Shown: one piece after another, positions 45,844-57,189 of the stretch
Layout: every line of letters begins with the position of its first letter
Numbering within the stretch: the first letter of the stretch is position 1
Translations under genes and position numbers: made by a program
Source of the DNA: Tupaia tana
Lineage: Eukaryota; Chordata; Mammalia; Scandentia; Tupaiidae
Assembly: GCA_026018925.1 (NCBI GenBank)
Contig: JAKSZU010000016.1
Span: forward strand, 8,140,940 to 8,204,939
Direction of reading: 5' to 3'
Length of the DNA stretch: 64,000 nucleotides
Notes under the pieces: generated by a model
Told to the model about the DNA's origin: nothing
What the model saw: only the letters and a program-made list of their open reading frames with translations
Database searches by the model: none

Positions 45844-47201
45844 ACTTTCTTGCTTTTAAAATGGGAGTTGACACTTTAAGGATGTGAAGTTTTGTTTTTC
45901 TTTATTGTATGAAAATATCAGATTTTATGAGAACTATTGACATCTGGAGATGGTCCTGAATGATAAAAGATAGGAACAAAGAAAGTGAAAATAGAATGAA
46001 GACACTTCAGCAAATGTTCAATTTCCACAGTATCTTTTCTGTTCTGAAAAAGTCTTTGCAGGTGTGGTTCCTATCGTGCTTTCTTGCTCAAGAAGAATGT
46101 TTATCATTTTTTGAATTTACCAGCAATTGGTGTGTGCTGAGGGCTCATTTATTTCTTACAAAATGCTGCTAACTCACTCCTGTCCTCTTAAATTTAAACC
46201 AGCTGCTACTCACTGGCAGGATCTAAATCTTCACAGACAGAAATCCAGACTCTGTACGCCTGTATTACACTATTGTTAATAATAATCTCTGTCCATCAAG
46301 GTGACAAGGGGACAATGTACTTCTAAGCACAAATTTTCTCTTTTCATACACAAAAAGCTAAAGCTTTTATTTGTTAATAAAAAGTTAGGATGTCAGAAAA
46401 AAACTGATGGTTGGTATCATTCAAAGTACTATGAACTTAGTTTTACATGAAGCACCATAACTTCTTATATCATCTCCTTTATATGGAGTTACATTTAATA
46501 TTATCCTTGAATTAGAATAGCTCATGTACTGAGAGAAAATAGCAGAGGAATCCAAGCTAAATGTTAAAAGGCAAAGCAAATTCGAAAAAAGAAAGTCTTT
46601 AATTTTAAATTGGATTGTAGTTATATTCAGTCCGCATTTTCATAATTTAGAATTTATAATCTTGACATATATTTGTAAAGAAGGTAACAATTCCAACAGT
46701 GACTACTTCACTGTCTAAAATATATGAAAATTCTTTTGACATAACTATTAAATCCCTGGATTTTCAAAGATGCAATACTCTTTCATTTCTTTTTACATGG
46801 TTACCTCACCAAAAAGAAATAATTTGCTTTTCATTCCCTTAGATATTCTTACAAAACAGTAGTTTCATTTCCATGGAGTCAGTCATTGGTTTTGAGAAAT
46901 ACTAAAGGTTATTTTCATGCATAAGATAAATCACTGAAAGAGACAGTAAAAAATTCAAAAGGTACTTCATGTTCTTCCAGAGTGAAAACCAAATTATTCT
47001 TCTCCACAGTGAATTCATGGTTTCCTACAAGATAAGATCTCATCCTGTTAAGAACTTTATCTCTGAAGAAAAAAAGAACATAATTTCTCAAGGGAATTCC
47101 AGTATCATAATTCATAAAATCAAATATATCAATAAGAACAAGTTCTTATTTTAAAATAGCTATCTGAGTCTCTGGAACCTAGAGTCTAAAGTATTGATGT
47201 T
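45844..47201. other. unique AT-rich sequence
   Basis: About 1.35 kb with no repeat or gene recognised. Confidence 0.4.
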
Positions 47202-47215
47202 AAATTATAATATTC

Positions 47216-47490
47216 GGGACCAGCAGTTAGCGTAATGGCTATGTCGCTGGACTCCCACGTAGTCGACCGCGGTTCGAGTCCCGGACCCGGCGGCTTAAAC
47301 TCACGCCGGGCGCGTGTGCGTGCGTGCCCAAGATCCCACGAGGAGAATGGAGGAGAAGGGATTGCGGCGTGGCCATCCCCCCTGGGGGGTGATTTCCTGC
47401 TTTCTATCTCTCTGTCTCTCTCTGTCTGTCTGGCGAGCGCACGCGCCCTATAGCGAAAACCTCTCCAAAAAAAAAAAAAAAAAAAAAAAA
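47216..47490 (+). mobile_element. SINE-A, best-preserved copy in the window
   Basis: Full-length reference copy. The tRNA-like head has box A 'tagcgtaatgg' at 47228-47238 and box B 'ggttcgagtcc' at 47271-47281. Next come 'ggcttaaactcacgccggg', a CpG-rich GTGCG stretch, 'gaggagaatggaggagaagg', the C/G palindrome 'atcccccctggggggtgat', a CT-rich tract, 'cctatagcgaaaacctctcc', and an A-run at about 47467-47490. Target 'aattataatattc' is duplicated perfectly at 47203-47215 and 47491-47503. High CpG content and the perfect duplication argue for recent insertion. Confidence 0.97.
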
Positions 47491-47503
47491 AATTATAATA
47501 TTC

Positions 47504-47835
47504 TATAATAACATAAATATGTAACAGTGAAAAAGTTATTAATTATTAAAAAGTTTTTATTCTGGTGTATAAAATTAAAGTGCCCAGTAATCCTTAATTA
47601 GTACATTTAGAATCCCTTCCTTAGTGATGAGAATTAACTTTGCAATTTAATTTGACACTTTACAGTGTGAAAAAGAAAGATAAAAAAAATAAGCCTCTTG
47701 GGAATGGGAAGAAAATTTCCAGCCTCTCTCCAGCCAATCCAATTTAATCAAGTCTCTCTTCATTTTTTTTTTCCCCTAAAATCATTAGTGTTTCCACCCT
47801 AGTACTCCCCATCCTCTATTTAAATATATATATAT
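47504..47835. other. unique sequence
   Basis: Nothing recognised apart from a short TA tract at 47825-47840. Confidence 0.35.
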
Positions 47836-47839
47836 ATAT

Positions 47840-48060
47840 ATTTTATTTTTTTCCATGAGAAGTTTTACCAGAGACAGTCGCCTACCCCCAACAGAGTCTA
47901 CACTCCACGATCTACCCCTAGCCTCAACTAGCCCAGACCATGGGCACACATGTATGCCTGGCATGTCCAAGGAGACCTCTGGACTTGAACCTGGAACCTT
48001 CCTATGTGGGTTGGACATCAAGAGTATTGTGTTGCCACTCTATCACTATTGCCAGCTGTC
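47840..48060 (-). mobile_element. SINE-B copy, antisense
   Basis: 'ttccatgagaagttttacca', 'cccccaacagagtctacact', 'cttgaacctggaaccttcct', ending 'cactattgccagctgtc'. Confidence 0.78.
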
Positions 48061-48280
48061 TTTTTTATAAGCAGAACTAGCTTTAACAATCCGAAATCTG
48101 GAATTTCATTTCATCTTGAAGAATATGCTCGTAGTGTTGCTGGCCAAAATGGTAGTCCAGTATTCAAAAAAGCTTTTTTACAAAAGAAATTATCTATCTG
48201 TTGAAGAAGATATATAGTATTCTAGATACAAGATATCAGGAACCAGGTCTAACATACATTTCCAAAGGTTTCATACTTTT

Positions 48281-48544
48281 TTTTTTTTTTTTGAGAGATT
48301 TTCGCTATAGGGTGCGTGTGCTCACCAGACAGACAGAGAAAAACATAGAGACAGAAAGCGAGAAATCACCCCCCAGGGGGGATGGTCACGCCGCAATCCC
48401 TTCTCCTCCATTATCCTCTCGGGATCTTGGGCACGCACGCACACGCGCCCGGCGTGAGTTTTAAGCCACCGGGTCCATGACGCGATCTGCGGTCGACTAC
48501 ATGGGAGTCCAGCGACATAGCCATTACGTTAACTGCTGGTTCCC
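48281..48544 (-). mobile_element. SINE-A copy, subfamily b
   Basis: Minus-oriented with 'gagttttaagccaccggg' and an altered box B ('gacgcgatctgcgg'). Target 'aaggtttcatactttt' is at about 48264-48279 and 48545-48560. Confidence 0.95.
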
Positions 48545-48574
48545 AAGGTTTCATACTTTTAACAGTGCCCAGTT

Positions 48575-49075
48575 TATCTTGGTGTTTACTCCTTCATTCA
48601 TTCTTTCATTCACAAAAACTGTATTGAGACTCTATGATACGTTGAAGACTAACAGGGCCTATGATACAGTCTCTGCCTAGAGGCACCTCACGATTTAGGA
48701 GAGTCAGATCAGTAAACAAGTTAGACAATTCTTACATAAAGAGCTGCATGATGCTATGAGGGAAAATGAGGAGACTTTCTAAAGAAGATAACACCTGATT
48801 CAAGGCTTTAGGGAAGAATAGGACAAACAGAAAGTTATTCCTGGTAGAGAGAAGACCATATGTAAATAGGTATGGGGGGGGTGTTGGGGACATAGGTATC
48901 TGAGGCTATCTGAAGGACAGAACCAAGGACAGAACAGAGGAAGCTGTTTAGAGAGATGGATTTGATCCAGCCTGAGAAAGCCTCTCTTGACAAATTAAGG
49001 AGTTAATACTTCAGTCTGTTGGCAAGCAGATTTAAGCAGAGAAATGACATAATCAGCTTTAAGATTATGGTAGGT
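48575..49075 (-). repeat. L2 3' region, antisense
   Basis: 'ccttcattcattctttcatt' start, 'cagtctctgcctagaggcac', 'gagagaagaccatatg' and 'gcagagaaatgacataatca' follow antisense L2 order over about 500 bp. Confidence 0.75.
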
Positions 49076-49779
49076 CAGACTTTCTAAGAGAGTCTCTGAA
49101 ACTCTGAGATTTACACACTGCAATTCATATGAGAAATAATCCGGGAGATGACACCTGTAACAGAGAGAAGGAAAGGGAGGAAGTTGGGTTACAATGCAGT
49201 TTTACCAGAGGCTGCAACCAATCACATGGGGAGTTCTGAAGATGAAATGACTGTTTAGAGTTGTTCTACATTAAGGTCAAGCCGTCTTAGTATACTGAGA
49301 AGTCACTGGCCATGAATGCTCTGGGGTCAGGGTGGGGTATACAATCTTGGGCAAGGCAGATTCCTCCAGGTGAGGGCAATTCCTGGAGGGGGACACAACT
49401 GTGAGCCATGGCCAGCTAACATGTCCAACAGCAGAAATGAGTGTCTCTGTTCTGGAACAGGATTTGAGCAATGTATTATAGAATCTACTATAGAGGTTTG
49501 TTTGTTTGTTTGTTTATTATTTTGTTGATTTATTATTTTAGTCTAAAGCTGACTATGGTGAGGATAGTCTTGAGCAAGGAAAGATTGGTTAGTAGATCAC
49601 ATGAGATTTGTGAAAGTAAAAATGTCAGAGATGATAACAAAGGTATACAGAAACTCAATGAGGAAATATCTGTTCACCTACAAAGAAAAGATAGTCTTCT
49701 CACAGAAGGTGTTACAACTGGCTATTGGGAAAAAAAGAAACTCAAACTTTACCTTACACTATACAAACATTTAAGTTGA
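49076..49779. other. unique sequence
   Basis: Includes a (TTTG)n stretch near 49496-49516. No exon supported. Confidence 0.35.
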
Positions 49780-50480
49780 AAGAGATCCTCGTACTAAGTA
49801 TGAAAGCTAAAAATACAAAAACTCCCAAAATAAATAAAAAGAAATCACAAAGATTTGTGACCTTAGGTTACTCCAAGTTTTCTTGGACAGAAAATTACTG
49901 AAAGACTGACAATACAAAGCGTTGATAAGAATGGAGAGAAACTAGAACTCTCATACGTTACTGATAAGAATGTAAAATTATATAACCACTTTATAGAACA
50001 ATTTTGCAATTTCTTATAAAGTTAAGGATACACTATGAAACTCAACCTCATTCCAAGGTAGGCATGCAAGGAAAATTAAAACATAGAGATGAATTTCAAA
50101 GTATATATTAGTTTGATTTATAATCGTCACAAAATAGAAATGAATGTCTGTTAACAATAATACTTCATAGTGCACAGTATTTTAAAAAGTCTAAACTACT
50201 GGTAAAACACTATAGATGAATCTCAAAGAGATTGTGCTAAGCAAAAGATATCAGCCACAAAAGTCTGCATGATTATATGACTGTTTCTAAGAAGGCAAAA
50301 GAATTAGTTTCAGGAGATGGTGAAAGGAGACTGACCACAAATAAGTACCAGGGAAGTTTTTGAGTGATGGTAATATTCCATAATCTATAACATAACTGTG
50401 TTATGGACATATGGTTCTGTATTGATTAAAACTCACTGAACTGTACATTTATTGTTAATTGTATTAACATAAATTATAAT
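49780..50480 (+). repeat. old L1 (L1M-type) 3' fragment
   Basis: 'gataagaatggagagaaact', 'catacgttactgataagaat', 'tctcaaagagattgtgctaa', 'gattatatgactgtttctaa' and 'actcactgaactgtacattt' are in the order of an old L1 ORF2 end plus 3' UTR. Confidence 0.7.
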
Positions 50481-50886
50481 TTGAAAACATGAAACATAAA
50501 AATGAATCATCCTTTAATGATCATCAGGCTTTATTTTCTTCAGTTCCTGTTTCTCAGAAAAAGTTCTTTTGTATAGCCTTCGGTATCTGTCTACTGAATG
50601 AGTACTAACAGTATTCCAGCTTCTGTGCTTTATGTAAGTAGCCCAATTTTATTTTAAAAATAAAGGGAGATCTAGAAATGAGACAACTGTAGTTTAATGC
50701 TTTTGTTACTAGTGAATCGATTACCAAACCCTTTTTAAGAAACTGGTTTACTTTCTGGCCTATGAAAACACAAGAATAATATTAATAATAGTAATAAACA
50801 CAAGAACATGAGCCTTAAAAGCAATATATACAAAAAAATCAAAACAATTTAGGATAAAATGGATATTTCTTTATCTACATGTTGAC

Positions 50887-50917
<31 letters not shown>

Positions 50918-51260
50918 AAGAGTGTGTATATAAGTGAAAATGTAGTAAATGCTCACTTAAATAGACAGGACAGGAATAAAAATTCAAAAGAAAAAACAAT
51001 TTTGCTTCTAAAAACAAGATACTGATAGCAAGGACTGACATTTTTCTCAACTGGAAGTCTAATGGCTATCTCTTTCTTCTTCATCCCCTTTTCTGGCCCT
51101 CACAAGTTGGAAATTCAAAGAGCTCTCTGAGTAAGAATTTTATCATCTATGTTTGGGAGCTCTTAGGCATTCTGAATTTCTACTGATATTACACTACCTT
51201 TTTGCTTTATGGTCACTCTAAAGGGAAGTTTTGTAGTTAAAACCAGATAAGTAGGTGGAG
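50481..51260. other. unique AT-rich sequence with a (TG)n tract
   Basis: (TG)n at 50892-50917. Nothing else recognised. Confidence 0.4.
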
Positions 51261-51261
51261 C

Positions 51262-51640
51262 ATCTATTTGGGCTTCTATAACAAAATCCCATGAACTGGG
51301 TGGTTCATAAACAACAGAAATTCATTTCTCACAGTCCTGGAGGCTGGGAAGTCCAAGATCCAAGATCAATGCACTGGCAGGTTGTGTGTCTGGTGAGGAT
51401 TTGCTACTTGGCTTATAGATGGTGATTTCTCACTGTGTCCTCACAGAGCTGAAGGGCAAGATAAGTCGCTGGGGCCTCTTTTGTAAGGCAATTAATCCCA
51501 TTCTAGAGAAACCCATCCTCATGATCTTATACCCTCCCAAAGACCCCAATCTCCTCATACTATCAGGTTCATGATTATGTTTCATTATGTGGTGGGGCAC
51601 AAATATTTACAGAAACATGAGAGCTTACATGTGAAATTAA
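51262..51640 (+). repeat. old interspersed repeat, same family as 29728
   Basis: 'ttctataacaaaatcccatg', 'cagaaattcatttctcacag' and 'cctggaggctgggaagtcca' identify a common mammalian repeat that I cannot name safely. Confidence 0.65.
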
Positions 51641-52144
51641 AGTGCTATTGAAGCATGAGAGATTTTCAATAGCACATCTAAAACTTGTTCCATGATACTT
51701 GAGTCACACGGACTATCACAGTTCTTAAATTTTTCAAATTAAATCCAACCTGACTGAATTTCCATACTAGAGGTAGAAAATGCAATACATGCGTATTTTC
51801 TTCTTAGTTCCCACCCCTTCCCTTGGGTTGTACACAAACCCAGAAACTGTAGAGAAGAGCCCATGGTCTTCAGTACCTAATGACTGCTGCTCCTGGTCAT
51901 ACTAGCTCATGAGCCCATGTGGTACATTCACTGATATGAAGCCACATGTCTCTGGGTCAAATTTGGCCTCAGTAGTATCTTCTCAGAATCCTAAGCAAGG
52001 CTTCCTGAGGTTTGGCTTCCTTGGGCACACACTCCTTAAGATACTGTGTGTAAGTGAGCTATTGACACAAGCTGCAGTTTGTGTGAGCCCTTCTGGAGCC
52101 TTCCCCAATCTTCTGCCAGCCCCTCTTTCACCTTTTCAATGGTC
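51641..52144. other. unique sequence
   Basis: Nothing recognised. Confidence 0.35.
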
Positions 52145-52247
52145 CTCGAAGTACAGATCTTGAACCAGCAGCACCAGCACTTGAGAACTGATTTTGTTTA
52201 AAGCTGGTCCAATAACTTTGTTGCCAGTGTTGAGAATCATTGCTCTA
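52145..52247 (-). repeat. MER5-like hAT fragment
   Basis: 'gaaccagcagcaccagcact' and 'gttgagaatcattgctctag' match the two ends of an antisense MER5-type element. The middle is short. Confidence 0.6.
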
Positions 52248-52331
52248 GATTTAAGAACAAGGAGTGATGGTTAATAGAGATACTGAGAATACACACATTA
52301 TATGCTTTAATAGTATGTGTAATATACAGAC

Positions 52332-52464
52332 TTTTTTTGAGAGAGAGAAATTTTTGTTATAGGGTATGAGCGGTTGCCAGAGGAACAGAAAGTGAGAAAT
52401 CACCCACCCTCGGGGATGGCCACACCACAATCCCTTCTTCTCCAGTCTTTTGGGATTTGGGGCA

Positions 52465-52502
<38 letters not shown>

Positions 52503-52591
52503 GATTTTTTAAACCATTAGGTCTAGAACTTGAACCGCAGTTGGCCACGTGGGAGTCCAACACCTTAACTATCAAGCCACCTACTGACCAC
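52332..52591 (-). mobile_element. SINE-A copy with a CA microsatellite
   Basis: 'gaaatttttgttatagggta' to 'caagccacctactgacca'. The GTGCG part has become (CA)n at 52468-52498. Confidence 0.85.
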
Positions 52592-52783
52592 TAAATGTGT
52601 TATTTCTTGACATTCAACTCAAAATTTAAACACAGACCAAAACAAACACTTCTGTCAGTTGAATGTCACCTTTCATTTGAAGTCAACACAAATGGATCTG
52701 AGTTTTCAAAATTAGATTTTAAAAAGCTTCTTTAATATAGCTTGAATATAACTGCTTTAAATTATTTTTAAAAATTGCTTGAA

Positions 52784-53048
52784 GGGACTAGCAGTTAACG
52801 TAATGGCTATGTCGCTGGACTCCTATGTAGTCGACCGCGGTTCGCGTCCTGGACCCGGTGGCTTAAAACTCACGCCGGGAGCATGTGCGTGTGTGCCCAA
52901 GATCCCGAGAGGAGAGTGGAGGAGAAGGGATTGCGGCATAGCCATCCCCCCCGGGGGGTGATTTCTCGCTTTCTATCTCTCTGTCTCTGCCTGTCTGGCG
53001 AGCACACGTGCCCTATAGCAAACCTCTAAAAAAAAAAAAAGAAAAGAA
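52784..53048 (+). mobile_element. SINE-A copy, subfamily b, first of a tandem pair
   Basis: Head 'gggactagcagttaacg', box B 'ggttcgcgtcc', 'ggcttaaaactcacgcc', and an A-rich tail to 53048. Preceded by 'aaaattgcttgaa' at 52771-52783 and followed by the same 13-mer at 53049-53061. Confidence 0.95.
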
Positions 53049-53061
53049 AAAATTGCTTGAA

Positions 53062-53321
53062 AGGGTACCAGCAGTTAGCGTAATGGCTATGTCGCTGGAC
53101 TCCCACGTAGTCGACCGCGGTTTGAGTCCCAAACCCGGTGGCTTAAACTCACACCAGGCACGTGTGCGTGCGTGCCCAAGATCCCAAAAGGAGAATGGAG
53201 GAGAAGGGATTGCGGCGTGGCCAATCCCCCTGGGGGTGATTTCTTGCTTTCTATCTCTCTGTCTCTCTCTGCCTGTCTGGTGAGCGCAAGCACCCTATAG
53301 CTAAAACCTCTCCAAAAAAAA
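53062..53321 (+). mobile_element. SINE-A copy, second of a tandem pair
   Basis: Head 'agggtaccagcagttagcg', box B 'ggtttgagtcc', tail A-run ending at a third copy of 'aaaattgcttgaa' (53322-53334). It differs from its neighbour at the subfamily marks, so the pair is not a simple tandem duplication. Confidence 0.95.
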
Positions 53322-53599
53322 AAAATTGCTTGAAGGTAACATAAAGGATAAATAATAAATGATAATTTGTAGAGGGGGGACATGATAAATTAATTGCCAT
53401 GGGAAACTATCACAGACCTTTAGGGTTAGATAGAACTTAACTGGGCTATAACTCCCAGAAGTTAGGACTTTGCTTTCCTAGGCCACCAGAGCATTGGGGA
53501 CAATCAAGAGTTTAGGATAGCACAGTGGTTACTCTTAGCTACGAGATTCCACCCGTCACCCCATTGGGTAGATGACATTCCTTCTGCAACTGAATTTAA

Positions 53600-53740
53600 A
53601 AACTTGCCGAATGTCTTTTATGTGCCTGGAACTGTTAGGTGCTACAAACACAAAATGGAGTAAATCAGTCTCTGTCTTCTGGGTGAATGAGACATACACA
53701 ATTATAATACAATATGCTGTGTTTATTTAACCTAAGATGC
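53600..53740 (-). repeat. L2 fragment, antisense
   Basis: 'ttttatgtgcctggaactgt', 'caaacacaaaatggagtaaa' and 'cagtctctgtcttctgggtg' match antisense L2. Confidence 0.6.
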
Positions 53741-54018
53741 TATTAATTATAAGATACTTCACTATGTTCTACAATCTGAAAATGAAACTATGACATCCTT
53801 TCCATTTTAATATGCACTCTGATTTCAGAGACATTTAATGTTAAAATTGATACCATGTGTGCTATAGGAGAAGCAGTGTTAAGGAACAGAGAGGGGAAAT
53901 GATGCAACCATCTGGCAAAGCAGGAAGATTCTTTGTATTTCCCTGTGAAGAGAAATACTGAATGCTAAAACTGGGTCAGATTATATTTAAAGTGATGTGA
54001 CTCTGAGTCTGCTTGGGC

Positions 54019-54436
54019 TGTGGCTATGGTTTTCCCCCCATATTTCATGTTTTGGAAGCTTTGACTCCAGTGTAATGGTGTTTAGAGGTAATGGGAGTTT
54101 TAGGAGGTGGAGCCTAGTAGGTCGTCTTTGGACAGGAGAGGGGGAACTGCCCTTGTAAATGCATTAACGCTATCTGGCTGGAGAGAGTGAGATCTATCTA
54201 GCTCTTGCAAGAATAGAGTAGTTCCCATGAGAGCAGGTTGTTAAAGTAAGATCGTTGCCCCCACCTGCCTTATTGTTTCTGTTGGACATGTGATTCTGCA
54301 CCAGAGGTTGCCCTGATGCCAGCCCCATGCCTCTGAACTTTTCAGCTACCAGAACTATGACCCAAATAAGCCTTTTTTTTCTCTATAAATCAGAGTTGGG
54401 TATTTCTATTTAGCAACATAATAGCAGATTAAGATA
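54019..54436 (+). mobile_element. MaLR-type solo LTR
   Basis: 'gtggctatggttttccccc' at the start, 'tttagaggtaatgggagttt' and 'ggaggtggagcctagtaggt' inside, 'cagctaccagaactatgacc' before the polyadenylation area, and an end near 'agcagattaagata'. The order is that of MST/MLT1 LTRs. Confidence 0.75.
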
Positions 54437-54660
54437 GGATACCATAGCAAAATACCACAGATCATGTGATTTAAAAAATTAGAAATTTATTTTCTCACAG
54501 TTCAGGAGGCTGGAAAGTCCAATATCAAGACCTGGAAGACTTGGCTCTTGGTAAGAGCCCTCTTCCTAGCTTGTTGACAAATGCTTTCTCACTGTGTCCA
54601 CATATAGAGGACAGTGAAACTGGCACTCTCTCCTGACAAGGGCATGAATCTACTGAATTA
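54437..54660 (+). repeat. old interspersed repeat, same family as 51262
   Basis: 'gcaaaataccacagatcatg', 'ttattttctcacagttcagg' and 'gaattagggccctg'. Directly abuts the LTR. Homologous pieces continue at 54810-54995 and 55255-55480 around SINE insertions. Confidence 0.65.
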
Positions 54661-54670
54661 GGGCCCTGTT

Positions 54671-54775
54671 CTTTTATTATTTTTTTAAATTTGCTAGACA
54701 ATACAAGCCCTAGGCAAACAGGGAAGGAGGAAGGGAGGGAGAGAGAAAGTGAGAAATCAACCCCATGGGGAACAT
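54671..54775 (-). mobile_element. SINE-A 3' fragment
   Basis: 'aaatttgctagacaatacaa' to 'gaaatcaaccccatggggaa'. Only the tail half is present. Confidence 0.6.
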
Positions 54776-54995
54776 AAATTACTAGACTGGTTAATTTATT
54801 TAAAACAATTTTTTTCTTGCAGTATTGTAGGTTGGGAAGTCCAAGATTGAGGGGGTGGCAGGTACTTGTCTGGTAAGGGCTGCTCTGTGCTTCCAAGATG
54901 GCACCTTGATCTTGCATTCAACAAAGGGAACAAATGCTCTACCCTCGCGTGGCAGAAAGCAGAAGTCAAAAAGAGATAAACTCTCTACATTAAGC

Positions 54996-55250
54996 TCTTT
55001 TTTTCTTTTAAATTTTGCCAGAGGGCACATGTGGTCCTTCTGGTGGGGGAAGTGGAAAAAAACACCCTTTCCCATGAGGAATGGTCACATTGAAATCCCT
55101 TCTCCTCCACTTTTCCCTCCTTTAGGGATTTTGGGCATGCATGCACATGTACCTGGTATGTTTCTCAAGCTACTGGGTCTGGGACTCGAACTGCACAGTT
55201 GGCCACACAGGATCCAGCTGCCTTAAGCATCATACCACAGGCTGGCCGCA
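54996..55250 (-). mobile_element. SINE-A-related copy (old)
   Basis: 'aaattttgccagagggcaca' to 'cataccacaggctggcc'. Box B area 'gggactcgaactgc'. It splits the older repeat. Confidence 0.82.
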
Positions 55251-55698
55251 TTAAGCCTTTAATAAGGTACCACAATCTAGTCATAATGGCTCCAAATTCG
55301 TAACTTCATCTGCTCCTGCAGGCCCCACCCCTTAGTTTTATTTTGGTAAGATTTCAACATGAATTTTGGAAGGAATACAAACAGTCAAACCACTTTATCT
55401 CCTAAAGATGCCATCTTTGAACAGTTATACCAAGGGTTAGGACTTTAACATGTGAATTTGGGAGAGGGAGTGAGAGAGTACAATTCAGTCTTTAATAGTG
55501 ACATAGAGCAAGTCACTCACTGTCACCTTCTTTCCTCGTTAGTATATTAATAGCTGTCCAATAGAATTATTATAAAAATTAAATACAAGATTTTGTGTGG
55601 AATACTCAGCAATTCCTTAGATCTAATAAATGCTTATAAAAGGTGGTTATTATTAGCAGAGGTAATTAATGACTGGGACTGTAGAAATGAGTAGGTCA

Positions 55699-55934
55699 GG
55701 GCTAGCAGGTGGTGTGGTGGTTAAAGTGCTGGATCCCACATGGTTGACCATCATTTGAGTCCCAGATCTGGTGGCTTAAAAATCTGGGTGTGAGTGTCCA
55801 AAATTCCAGGAGGAAAATGGAGAAGGGATTGTGGTGTGGCCATCTCCTTTAGGGAAGGGTAATTTCTCACTTTCCCTCTCACTCTCTCTCTGGTTAGTGT
55901 ACATGCCCTATGGAGAGGAAAAAAAAAAAAAAAA
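55699..55934 (+). mobile_element. SINE-A-related copy (old)
   Basis: 'agggctagcaggtggtgtgg', box B 'atttgagtccc', an A-tail near 55919-55934. CpGs lost. Confidence 0.85.
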
Positions 55935-56655
55935 GCCTTCTCCAAGTGGTAAGGGAAAAAAACAGAGAAGAACAGAGTACATGATAGCCCTCAAGGTCTG
56001 TTTCTGGAACTCCTGCCCATCTACTGTACTGTAATAGGGGAGGCATTCTCTCTTTAAGAACTGAAAATCTTTTTGACACTCTTCTTTGTCCTGCACGTTC
56101 CTTCCTGCCTTTCAATCCCAGTACACCCACAAGGCAGCTTGGTTCTTTAAGCTTTATACTCAAATGCATGCACCTGGCCCCACAGTCAGTCATTAACTGG
56201 ACTCTTCAGAGCAAGACCTTGTGTCTTCTTATTTCTCCCCTTAGTCCCTTCCACCCTTTCTTGCTGTTGGGGCAGCCTTTGTCCAACACCCTTTGTTTCA
56301 GATAATTAATTGCTATCCCTCAGTGCCTGTCAGGTTCTTTCAGGAGACCTCATGCAAATAAGGCTCCAGGTGGCCTGCCCTGATTTCCCAGAGTTCCCAA
56401 GGGGTACGCCCCATTAGAACATTCATCAAGAATAACATTTAGTGAGTCCAACCCCCTTTGAGGTTTGAAGATGTTGGACTTGTAAGAAAGTACTCAGTTA
56501 CTAACAGAGACGACGTTGTCCAATGCTGCACTGTCAGTCAAAATATTCTTCTGACTACAGGAATTTTCTTGCCAGTATTAATGTCTATTGACATAATGTT
56601 TACCTTTTCAGAAAACAACCAGTATCTTGAGTAAAAACACTACCCAGTCTTTGCA
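55935..56655. other. unique sequence
   Basis: Nothing recognised. Confidence 0.35.
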
Positions 56656-56829
56656 TTTGAGTTTACCCATCCATTCACCATTCATTCTCCTCCTATCTTT
56701 ACCGATCGTCTATGTAGGCTAGGGTGTTCAGCTACACTTAGAGGAGTAGAGGCTGATCAATACCAACATTGTCCCTACTTAACAGAGCTTACAGTATAGC
56801 AGAGGAAGCAATTTAAATCATTTTTAAGG
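56656..56829 (-). repeat. L2 fragment, antisense
   Basis: 'ccattcaccattcattctcc' and 'tgtccctacttaacagagct' follow antisense L2. Probably continues at 57076-57190 beyond a SINE-B insertion. Confidence 0.55.
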
Positions 56830-56832
56830 AAG

Positions 56833-57074
56833 CTTTTAAAAATGTTATTCATGATGGAGAACACATGTGAGTATGAGAGAGAGAGGGAGAGAAAGTGAGA
56901 GAGTCCAGCCACACAGCTTTCCCCTTTCCCCAGCCCTCCAGCTCCTCGGGATCACATCCAAGAGGGCATGCACATGCCAGGACTATTTTCAGGTCAGCCT
57001 GAGGATTCAAACCCACAATTAGCCTCTAGCTCTGCAGTTTACTTTGCCAACCAATGCACCATCAGGCTGAACCT
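56833..57074 (-). mobile_element. SINE-B-like copy, antisense
   Basis: 'gttattcatgatggagaaca', GA-rich tract, 'gaggattcaaacccacaatt' and 'caatgcaccatcaggctga'. Confidence 0.65.
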
Positions 57075-57189
57075 AAAGTAATTTTCAAGAAAGAAAGCAA
57101 AAGCAGCTAAGGGAAGGCTTCTCAGAGGACGTTCCCAGTAAGTAGAGGACAAAAGGGTGGGGAAAATGAGCTAAGTAGAAATGGGAGAA

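Noticed and set aside
47216-47290. A genuine tRNA gene
   Set aside because: Boxes A and B are intact, but the acceptor and anticodon arms do not pair and the same head occurs in dozens of SINE copies with A-tails and target duplications.
52784-53334. Dimeric SINE family
   Set aside because: The full 13-bp target lies between the two units and each has its own A-tail, so two insertions explain it better than a composite element.
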